A stretch of DNA of 6,082 nucleotides, from the NCBI GenBank assembly GCA_021793495.1, contig JAJYSQ010000121.1, positions 1-6,082 on the forward strand. Direction: 5' to 3'. Shown here in pieces: positions 1 through 4,417 of the stretch. This stretch comes from Actinomycetes bacterium. GTDB taxonomy: Bacteria > Actinomycetota > Actinomycetes > JAJYSQ01. The position numbers and the translations under genes were made by a program. A model generated the notes under the pieces. That model was not told the origin of the DNA and made no database searches. It worked only from the letters and a program-made list of their open reading frames with translations. Every line of letters begins with the position of its first letter. Position 1 is the first letter of the stretch.

Positions 1-175
1 GGGCACCGCGGAGGGGGCGACGTTCGGCCGCGGCGAGCTCGACGCGCTGCTGGACCTGGCGGTCGCTGGGTGCGCCGAGCTCACCGTGGCCCAGCAGCGT
101 GCCCTGGCCAGCCCCGCCCCCGGGTATCCAGGGGCTACGGTCACCGACCCGAGCAAGCCCGCGAGCACCGGGTGA
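1..175 (+). CDS. rph: Ribonuclease PH, C-terminal end (partial, runs in from the left)
   Basis: The first complete codon begins at base 2 and the frame ends at TGA 173-175, giving the last 57 residues. They read GTAEGATFGRGELDALLDLA and continue to a QQRAL motif; this matches the conserved end of RNase PH, the phosphate-dependent 3'-5' exoribonuclease that trims tRNA precursors in the cytoplasm. After QQRAL comes a roughly 20-residue tail rich in Pro, Ala and Ser, which is variable in the family. The TGA overlaps the GTG start of the next gene in a GTGA arrangement, so the two are probably translationally coupled. The rph-rdgB order is common in actinobacteria, which supports the identification. 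The catalytic phosphate-binding part lies outside the window. Confidence 0.9.
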   Translation, partial: GTAEGATFGRGELDALLDLAVAGCAELTVAQQRALASPAPGYPGATVTDPSKPASTG

Positions 176-777
176 GCCCTCGCCGCGTGGTGCTGGCCAC
201 CCGGAACCCGGCCAAGCTCGTGGAGCTGCGGCGGATCCTCACCGACGCCGGGACCGTGGTCGACCTCGTCGGGGCCGCCGAGCTGCCCGGGGTGGGCGAC
301 GTTTCCGAGACCGGGCTGACGTTCACCGAGAACGCCCTGCTCAAGGCGGGCGCGGTGCACGCAGCCACCGGGCTGCCGACGGTGGCCGACGACTCCGGGA
401 TCTGTGTGGCGGCCCTCGGTGGGATGCCAGGGGTGTTCTCCGCTCGGTGGGCTGGCCGGCACGGGGATGACGAGGCGAACCTTCGGCTGCTGCTGGGTCA
501 GCTCGCCGATGTGCCCGACGATCGGCTTTCCGCGTACTTCGCCTGCGCGGCTGCTTTCGTGGACGCCTCTGGCGAGCAGCATGTGGTGCGGGCCGAAGTG
601 CACGGCCACCTGGTTCGTGCTCCGCGGGGCCACCACGGCTTCGGGTACGACCCGGTCTTCGTCCCTGATGGGTACACATGTACCACCGCCGAGCTGGAGC
701 CAGTGGAGAAGGACGCGATCTCCCACCGGGGCAAGGCGTTGCGGGCGCTGGTGTCCGAGGTGGCCTCGCTGCTGTGA
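172..777 (+). CDS. rdgB: XTP/dITP diphosphatase (RdgB/HAM1 family non-canonical purine NTP pyrophosphatase)
   Basis: This 201-residue protein hydrolyses ITP, dITP and XTP to monophosphates plus pyrophosphate, keeping deaminated purines out of DNA and RNA. Length is normal for the family. Visible motifs are the N-terminal nucleotide-binding TRNPAK (T10, N12, K15), FTENALLKA (51-59), the metal/catalytic DDSG (73-76) followed by the conserved GGMPGVFSARWAG, FGYDP (157-161) and SHRGKAL (184-190). No key residue is missing. An open frame extends upstream to base 70, but the homologous region begins at VVLATRNPAK and GTG 172 overlaps the rph stop, so I chose 172. A hairpin directly over the stop codon probably ends the rph-rdgB transcript. 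Confidence 0.95.
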   Translation: MSPRRVVLATRNPAKLVELRRILTDAGTVVDLVGAAELPGVGDVSETGLTFTENALLKAGAVHAATGLPTVADDSGICVAALGGMPGVFSARWAGRHGDDEANLRLLLGQLADVPDDRLSAYFACAAAFVDASGEQHVVRAEVHGHLVRAPRGHHGFGYDPVFVPDGYTCTTAELEPVEKDAISHRGKALRALVSEVASLL

Positions 778-804
778 CCCCGGTAGCGGTCTCGGCGGGG
801 TCAC
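774..804 (+). terminator. Hairpin over the rdgB stop codon, probable terminator
   Basis: A perfect 9-bp inverted repeat GTGACCCCG (774-782) / CGGGGTCAC (796-804) with a 13-nt loop begins inside the rdgB stop codon. It has no T-tract after it, which is usual for GC-rich actinobacterial terminators. The role is inferred from position. Confidence 0.6.
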
Positions 805-849
805 GCCGTTCGTCACGTCCGACGCGGGCTCCTACCGGGTCGACGGCCT

Positions 850-884
850 CCCGGTCTGCACGGCTGTTCCCGGTCTGCACGGCT
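850..884. repeat. Short tandem direct repeat in the rdgB-tRNA spacer
   Basis: CCCGGTCTGCACGGCT occurs at 850-865 and again at 869-884, two exact 16-base copies with a period of 19. It lies in the non-coding spacer between rdgB and the tRNA gene. I see no gene in 778-987; frames crossing the repeat have no recognisable protein or ribosome binding site. The spacer also contains a CCACGTGG palindrome at 897-904. Function is unknown. Confidence 0.6.
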
Positions 885-931
885 ACGTCTCGGCGACCAC
901 GTGGGTCACAGACCTGGAGCTGACAACGTTC

Positions 932-975
932 AACGGGCCGCCTGCCCCCAGGTCTTGTGGGGTAGGCGGCCCGTT
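932..975 (-). terminator. Strong hairpin downstream of the tRNA, probable bidirectional terminator
   Basis: Arms at 932-948 (AACGGGCCGCCTGCCCC) and 959-975 (GGGGTAGGCGGCCCGTT) pair over 17 positions, 16 Watson-Crick plus one position that is G:U on the plus-strand RNA and A:C on the minus-strand RNA, with a 10-nt loop. It sits 12 bases beyond the 3' end of the minus-strand tRNA-Leu and between convergent transcripts, so it most likely ends the bcp/tRNA transcript and may also stop read-through from rdgB. There is no clear T-run on either side. Confidence 0.75.
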
Positions 976-987
976 GCCGTGCCAGGG

Positions 988-1069
988 TGCGGGAGAAGGG
1001 AGTCGAACCCTCACGCCCGAAGGCACGGGATCCTAAGTCCCGCGCGGCTGCCAGTTACGCCACTCCCGC
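988..1069 (-). tRNA. tRNA-Leu (anticodon UAG)
   Basis: On the minus strand the 82-nt gene folds as a class II tRNA. The acceptor stem is GCGGGAG (1069-1063) with CTCCCGC and discriminator A at 988. The anticodon stem is CGGGA/TCCCG (1038-1042 with 1026-1030) around loop CTTAGGA, giving anticodon UAG, which reads the leucine codon CUA. The long variable arm has a GCC-TTCG-GGC hairpin, and the T arm is GAGGG-TTCGACT-CCCTT. The 3' CCA is not encoded (CCC follows the discriminator), so it is added after transcription. It begins 34 bases after the bcp stop, on the same strand, and could be co-transcribed with bcp. Confidence 0.95.
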
Positions 1070-1103
1070 CAGGGCCGAGCAGCAGCCAGCGTATCCGCCG
1101 TGC

Positions 1104-1577
1104 TCACACCTCGAGATCGCGGCGCAGCCGGCCCACATGACCGGTGGCCTTCACCGCGTACAGAGCGCGTTCGACGCGGCCATCGGAGCCGATGACGAAA
1201 GTCGACCGGATCACCCCTTGCGTGGACCGGCCGTACATGGACTTCGTTCCGTACGCGCCGTAGGCAGCGAGCACCTGGTGGTCCGGGTCGCTGAGCAGGC
1301 CGAAGGTGAGCCGTTCGGCTTGGCGGAACCGGGCGAGCTTCTCCGGCGCATCTGGCGAGAGCCCGTAGACCTGGTAGCCGGCCGTGGCGAACGCGTCGAG
1401 GTTGTCCCGGAAGTCGCACGCCTCGGTGGTGCACCCAGGGGTCATGGCAGCCGGGTAGGCGTACAGCACCACGCCCTGTCCCCGAAGATCGGCGAGGCGA
1501 ACTTGGTGCCCGGCGTCGTCAGGCAGGGTGAAGTCGGGGGCCTCGTCGCCGGGTTGGAGGTGGACGTCCTCGATCAT
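1104..1577 (-). CDS. bcp: Thiol peroxidase of the Bcp/PrxQ family (peroxiredoxin)
   Basis: This 157-residue cytoplasmic peroxiredoxin reduces hydrogen peroxide and organic hydroperoxides using thioredoxin-type reductants. The sequence shows the family opening GDEAPDFTLPD, the active-site block YPAAMTPGCTTEACDFRD with T46, peroxidatic Cys49 and a second Cys54 five residues later (the usual Bcp resolving position), and the conserved R in RSTFVI near 120. The length is typical. The frame stays open far upstream to base 2156, but that extension is antisense to the repeat-rich DUF3618 gene and has no homology; ATG 1577, just before IEDVHLQPGD, is the family start. No Shine-Dalgarno sequence precedes it. 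Bcp genes often sit beside tRNA-Leu genes in actinobacteria (from memory), consistent with the tRNA here. Confidence 0.95.
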   Translation of the reverse strand: MIEDVHLQPGDEAPDFTLPDDAGHQVRLADLRGQGVVLYAYPAAMTPGCTTEACDFRDNLDAFATAGYQVYGLSPDAPEKLARFRQAERLTFGLLSDPDHQVLAAYGAYGTKSMYGRSTQGVIRSTFVIGSDGRVERALYAVKATGHVGRLRRDLEV

Positions 1578-1583
1578 GGGCTC

Positions 1584-1589
1584 AGCGTA
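1584..1589 (-). promoter_or_regulatory. Possible -10 element for a leaderless bcp transcript
   Basis: On the minus strand TACGCT (a TANNNT -10 hexamer) ends six bases before the bcp ATG, which would place the transcription start on the A of the start codon. No ribosome binding site is seen, which fits leaderless translation, common in actinobacteria. No good -35 hexamer is present about 17 bases upstream, so this is tentative. Confidence 0.35.
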
Positions 1590-1635
1590 CCGATGGTGGC
1601 TGCTGGGCCTGGTCGCGGCGGTGGCCGTCTGACGC

Positions 1636-1666
1636 TTGGGACCAGCGTCGCCCGGCCCGGTACGGT
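1636..1666 (+). promoter_or_regulatory. Candidate promoter for the DUF3618-GroES-like genes
   Basis: TTGGGA (1636-1641) and TACGGT (1661-1666) resemble -35 and -10 boxes with a long 19-base spacer. A perfect 6-bp inverted repeat GACGCT (1631-1636) / AGCGTC (1644-1649) overlaps the -35 and could be an operator. The start of transcription would be near 1673, leaving a leader of about 50 bases. This is pattern matching only. Confidence 0.3.
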
Positions 1667-1685
1667 AAGGCCACATGCCCCGGCG

Positions 1686-1720
1686 CACCTGCCCGTGGGG
1701 CCCGACCGACCCGGGAGGTG
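1686..1720 (+). promoter_or_regulatory. Leader hairpin that would cover the ribosome binding site of the DUF3618 gene
   Basis: CACCT-G-CCCG (1686-1695) can pair with CGGGAGGTG (1712-1720): nine base pairs with a single bulged G at 1691 and a 16-nt loop. The right arm contains the GGGAGG Shine-Dalgarno sequence (1713-1718) that decides the GTG start at 1723. Pairing would hide the site from ribosomes. The complementarity is seen directly; a regulatory role is inferred. Confidence 0.4.
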
Positions 1721-1722
1721 TC

Positions 1723-2232
1723 GTGACCGAGCAGACCGAGCACCCGGGCGACGCATCGAACACCCCCACCGTGGCGCTGCCGCTGCCCCGTCCCCCAGCG
1801 GACACGCCGCCGGCGGTCCCTTCCGCGAGGCCGGTGGCCGAGGTGCCGACCCAGACCCTGGGGCGCACCGAGACTGTCGATCCTGCTCCCGTGGCGCCTG
1901 CTCCCGTGGCGCCTGCTCCCGTGGCGCCTGCTCCCGTGGCGCCTGTTCCCGTGGCGCCTGCTCCCGTGGCGCCTGCTCCCGCTGCGCCTGGCCCGCGCGG
2001 CCCCGAGCAGATCGAGGCGGAGATCATCCAGATCCGCCAGCGGCTGGCCGCCACGGTGGACCAGATCGGTGCCCGGGTGGACCCGTCAACGCTGGCCAAC
2101 CAGGTGCAGCGACGCGTCACCTCCTGGGTGCGGACCCCGGATGGGCGTGCGAACACCCGGGTGATCGTTCCGGCGGTGGTCGGCGTCCTCGTCCTGCTCC
2201 TGCTGCGCCGGCTCGTCCGAGGTCGGCGCTGA
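1723..2232 (+). CDS. DUF3618-like, C-terminally membrane-anchored protein with a Pro-Ala repeat linker
   Basis: The product has 169 residues and no known enzymatic role. The start GTG 1723 has GGGAGG four bases upstream; an in-frame ATG at 1675 lies before that site and is unlikely. Residues 1-53 are low-complexity and Pro/Thr rich. Residues 54-88 are seven PAPVA-type pentapeptides. Residues 94-136 form the conserved amphipathic helix segment EQIEAEIIQIRQRLAATVDQ followed by ARVDPSTL, which is the pattern of DUF3618 (helical IE..I...R..L..TVD.L..R..P). Residues 147-161 are one hydrophobic segment followed by a basic tail RRLVRGRR, so the protein is probably tail-anchored with its N-terminus in the cytoplasm. 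The GroES-like gene follows after 17 bases and is probably co-transcribed. The family call rests on motif recall, not a search. Confidence 0.8.
   Translation: MTEQTEHPGDASNTPTVALPLPRPPADTPPAVPSARPVAEVPTQTLGRTETVDPAPVAPAPVAPAPVAPAPVAPVPVAPAPVAPAPAAPGPRGPEQIEAEIIQIRQRLAATVDQIGARVDPSTLANQVQRRVTSWVRTPDGRANTRVIVPAVVGVLVLLLLRRLVRGRR
1882..1986 (+). repeat. Tandem array of seven 15-bp units inside the DUF3618 gene
   Basis: The unit CCTGCTCCCGTGGCG is repeated seven times without interruption and encodes PAPVA. Units 1-4 and 6 are identical, unit 5 (1942-1956) has one change (GCT to GTT, Ala to Val), and unit 7 (1972-1986) ends CCCGCTGCG. Near-identity at synonymous positions indicates recent expansion by slippage. 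The 15-base unit keeps the reading frame whatever the copy number, so length should vary between strains without loss of the membrane anchor. Confidence 0.95.
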
Positions 2233-2249
2233 ACCCCGCGGGTCCGGCC

Positions 2250-2594
2250 TTGCCCGAGAGCACGGGGCTGTCCGACGGCGGGGGCTTACCCGTACGGGTG
2301 CTGCACGACCGGGTGCTGGTGCGCGTCGACGCCGAGACCGGGGAGCGGCGATCGACTGCCGGCATCCTGATCCCGGCGACCGCCTCGGTGGGCAAGCGGC
2401 TGGCGTGGGCTCGGGTGGTCGCGGTCGGTGTGAACGTACGGACCGTGGAGGTGGCCGACCGGGTGCTGTTCGACCCGGAGGGGCAGGCGGAGGTCGAGCT
2501 GCACGGGGCGACCTACCTGATGCTGCGCGAGCGCGACGTGCACGCCGTGGCTGCCGAACGGCTCTCGGACGGCTCTCCCGGACTTTACCTGTGA
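2250..2594 (+). CDS. GroES-like co-chaperonin paralogue with shortened roof loop
   Basis: The 114-residue product aligns by eye along the whole GroES fold. LHDRVLVR (18-25) corresponds to the first strand, TAGILIP (36-42) to the GroEL-binding mobile loop (GG-IVL-type motif), VVAVG (56-60) to the next strand, DRVLFDPEGQAEVELHGATY (70-89) to the GDxVxF...E.....EY segment, and LRERDVHAV (92-100) to the C-terminal strand. Between VVAVG and the following V-x-V-x-D there are only about five residues, while canonical GroES has about fifteen there, so the roof hairpin is missing. No GroEL gene is in the window. The start is uncertain: TTG 2250 is the only upstream choice that keeps the GLPVRVLHDRV region, while GTG 2298 would begin directly at VLHDRV. 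Neither has a clear ribosome binding site. The gene follows DUF3618 by 17 bases. Confidence 0.82.
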   Translation: MPESTGLSDGGGLPVRVLHDRVLVRVDAETGERRSTAGILIPATASVGKRLAWARVVAVGVNVRTVEVADRVLFDPEGQAEVELHGATYLMLRERDVHAVAAERLSDGSPGLYL

Positions 2595-2619
2595 GCCGGG
2601 CCGCGGGCTAGCAGGGGCC

Positions 2620-2651
2620 CCCGACTACAGTGGCACCTCCCGACTACAGTG
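2620..2651 (+). repeat. 13-base direct repeat with -10-like cores upstream of the YbjQ-like genes
   Basis: CCCGACTACAGTG occurs at 2620-2632 and 2639-2651, period 19. Each copy contains TACAGT (2626-2631, 2645-2650), which fits a TANNNT -10 hexamer. The second would start transcription near 2657, just before the GGATGGAG ribosome binding site at 2662-2669. No convincing -35 box is visible, so the copies could equally be a paired regulator-binding site. This lies in the 80-base gap between the GroES-like gene and the first YbjQ-like gene. Confidence 0.5.
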
Positions 2652-2674
2652 ACTTGGGTCAGGATGGAGTTGCC

Positions 2675-3583
2675 ATGGCCGGATGGGATCCCAGCGAGCT
2701 GCCGCCGATAGCGGCCGCCCGCCTGGCGCGCTTCGCCGAGTCGCGAGTGTCCAGCTCCTTGCTGTCGGTCCCGGGATCGGTGGCCCTGGAAGCGTATGGC
2801 TTCGATGCGGTCGGCGAGGCGATGGGTGCCATCGTCGAGTCCATCGGGTGGAGCGGGTACGGCGGGTGTGGGTACGGCTACGGGGGGTTCGGCGGGCTGG
2901 CCGGGAGGTTCGGCGCCGGGACGGTGACCAGCGGTCAAGGTGGCTTCGCCGGGTACGCCCCGTACGTCGAGGCGCTCTACCGCGGGTGGGACACCGCGAT
3001 CCACCGGATGCTCATCGAGGCCCGGGCGATGGGGGCTGACGGCGTGGTCGGGGTGCGACTGGACCGTCGGGACTTGGGGGAGTCCACCCACGAGTTCCTC
3101 GCCCTCGGGACCGCGATGCGCGCCCGAGGCTCGATCCATCCGACGACCCCGTTCAGCACGGAGCTGTCCGGGCCGGACGTGGCCGTCGCCCTGGCCGCCG
3201 GGTGGGTGCCGGTGACCATCGCGATGGGCATCACCGTGGCGATCCGGCACGATGACTACCAGACGCAGACGCAGGCGTCGTCGATGTGGTCCGGGAACAC
3301 CGAGGTCTCCGGGTACACCGAGCTGGTCACCTACGCCCGCGACGACGCCCGTCGCCAGTTCACCCACCGGGCCGCACGCGCCGGAGCCGAGGCGTTGCTG
3401 GTCTCCCGCCACAGCCTGGAGATCCACGAGGTGGAGCTGGCGGAGAACCACCGTGACCACATCGCCGAGGCCATGTTCACCGGGACCGCGATGGCGCGGT
3501 TCCACCAGGGCGCCGTCGCGCCGACATCAACCCTGACCATCCTTCCCCTGACCCGCGCGAGCGATCGGAGAATCCGGCTGTGA
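2675..3583 (+). CDS. Two-module YbjQ-like (so-called heavy-metal-binding domain) protein, first of a pair
   Basis: The product has 302 residues. ATG 2675 is preceded at five bases by GGATGGAG; the frame is open further upstream but lacks a site. Two diverged copies of a YbjQ-type module are visible. Module 1 (about 27-149) has LLSVPGSVALEAYGFDAVGEAMGA-like opening, a Gly/Tyr-rich insert (58-94, with GYGGCGYGYGGFGG) and the module end MGADGVVGVRLDRRDLGEST continuing to EFLALGTAM. Module 2 (about 158-275) starts FSTELSG, is more diverged, and ends at MFTGTAM. YbjQ proteins (PF01906 family) form oligomeric rings; despite the label, metal binding is doubtful here because the only cysteine is C65. 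No signal peptide or membrane segment is seen. The last codons overlap the next gene by four bases (GTGA), so the two should be made together. Confidence 0.8.
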   Translation: MAGWDPSELPPIAAARLARFAESRVSSSLLSVPGSVALEAYGFDAVGEAMGAIVESIGWSGYGGCGYGYGGFGGLAGRFGAGTVTSGQGGFAGYAPYVEALYRGWDTAIHRMLIEARAMGADGVVGVRLDRRDLGESTHEFLALGTAMRARGSIHPTTPFSTELSGPDVAVALAAGWVPVTIAMGITVAIRHDDYQTQTQASSMWSGNTEVSGYTELVTYARDDARRQFTHRAARAGAEALLVSRHSLEIHEVELAENHRDHIAEAMFTGTAMARFHQGAVAPTSTLTILPLTRASDRRIRL

Positions 3584-4410
3584 CCACGATCGAGCACGAC
3601 GAGCTGGGCGTCCCCGAGGATGCGATGCGCCGGTTGGCGCAGATGCGTCCGGGCCAGCCCACCAGCCTGTTCACCTCGGACCTGTCGGTCAACGAGTTCC
3701 TCCTGGTGCGAGAGGCCGGTTTCCGCCCTCTCGGGCTCGTGCTCGGGTCGAGCATCTACCACGTGGGGATCCAGGTGGGCCGGTGGAGCCAGAACCAGGA
3801 GCTCGACAAGCTCACCGAGGCGATGTACCACGCCCGGGAGCTGGCGATGACCCGGATGGAGGCCGAGGCGGCTGCGTTGGGGGCCGACGGGGTGGTGGGG
3901 GTCCGCCTGGACATCGAGTTCAAGGAGTTCGGCAACGACCTCGCGGAGTTCATCGCCGTCGGCACCGCGGTCGGCGCGGACGATCCGCCGCCGTCGGGGA
4001 CATGGCGCAACAACGAGGGCAAGCCGTTCACCTCGGACCTGTCCGGCCAGGACTTCTGGACCCTCATCCAGGCCGGGTACGCCCCGCTGGGCATGGTGAT
4101 GGGTAGCTGCGTCTACCACATCGCCCACCAAGGTGTTCGCCGGATGATGGGCAACATCGGGCAGAACGTGGAGATCCCGCAGTACACCGAAGCGTTCTAC
4201 GACGCGCGCGAGCTGGCGATGAGCCGGATGCAGGCGGAGGCTGAGCGGTTGTCTGCCGAGGGGATCGTGGGAGTGGCGTTGCGCTCGCTGGCACACACCT
4301 GGGGCGGTCACACCACCGAGTTCTTCGCGATCGGTACGGCCGTACGCCCGCTGCGGGCCGACCACGTCATCACCCGTCCGGGCCTCGTTCTCCCCTTGAC
4401 GGATCGGTGA
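3580..4410 (+). CDS. Two-module YbjQ-like protein, second of a pair
   Basis: The product has 276 residues. GTG 3580 overlaps the preceding stop (GTGA) and has GGAGA at 3567-3571 as ribosome binding site. It is built of two similar modules: A (29-131) and B (149-255). Both open FTSDLS (31-36, 150-155), continue AG[FY]xPLG.V.GS..YH (46-61, 165-180), then TEA.Y.ARELAM.RM.AEA (79-97, 203-221), GADGVVGVRL or AEGIVGVAL, and close EF.AIGTAV-like (123-131, 247-255). Module ends match those of the upstream protein, so the two genes hold four related modules. Single Cys177, few candidate metal ligands, no membrane segment or signal peptide. YbjQ-type function is unknown; a structural or ring-forming role is inferred from the family. 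A small gene follows after seven bases. Confidence 0.85.
   Translation: MTTIEHDELGVPEDAMRRLAQMRPGQPTSLFTSDLSVNEFLLVREAGFRPLGLVLGSSIYHVGIQVGRWSQNQELDKLTEAMYHARELAMTRMEAEAAALGADGVVGVRLDIEFKEFGNDLAEFIAVGTAVGADDPPPSGTWRNNEGKPFTSDLSGQDFWTLIQAGYAPLGMVMGSCVYHIAHQGVRRMMGNIGQNVEIPQYTEAFYDARELAMSRMQAEAERLSAEGIVGVALRSLAHTWGGHTTEFFAIGTAVRPLRADHVITRPGLVLPLTDR
3670..4043 (+). repeat. DNA footprint of the internal module duplication in the second YbjQ-like gene
   Basis: TTCACCTCGGACCTGTC occurs identically at 3670-3686 and 4027-4043, 357 bases (119 codons) apart. The segment coding ARELAM-RM-AEA, near 3832-3870 and 4204-4242, is also closely similar at DNA level. These are the visible traces of an in-frame tandem duplication of about 119-124 codons that made modules A and B. 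Confidence 0.7.
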
Positions 4411-4417
4411 GGCCTCG

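Noticed and set aside
341..880. A 179-codon minus-strand open frame opposite rdgB
   Set aside because: Low-complexity Arg/Pro/Ala composition opposite a well-conserved enzyme; no ribosome binding site or family match.
988..1069. tRNA gene as an integration site for a mobile element
   Set aside because: No integrase gene and no copy of the tRNA 3' end was found elsewhere in the window.
1882..1986. A CRISPR-like array
   Set aside because: The units are contiguous 15-mers without spacers and are in frame within a gene; this is a coding minisatellite.
1578..2156. N-terminal extension of the bcp frame with Gly-Ala-Thr repeats
   Set aside because: It is the antisense reading of the 15-bp repeat array in the DUF3618 gene; the peroxiredoxin domain begins right at ATG 1577.
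987..2594. A 535-codon plus-strand open frame
   Set aside because: Only its last part (2250-2594) matches a protein family. The rest runs antisense through the tRNA and bcp and in the wrong frame through the DUF3618 gene; it is open because of high GC.
2585..4365. Two long minus-strand open frames opposite the YbjQ-like genes (306 and 344 codons)
   Set aside because: They are His/Arg/Pro-rich with no motif, and lie opposite frames with clear module structure and ribosome binding sites; typical antisense shadows in high-GC DNA.
2675..4410. Heavy-metal sensing or resistance function for the YbjQ-like pair
   Set aside because: The domain label suggests it, but each protein has one cysteine, no CxxC or His-rich ligand cluster is present, and no metal transporter or metal regulator is nearby.
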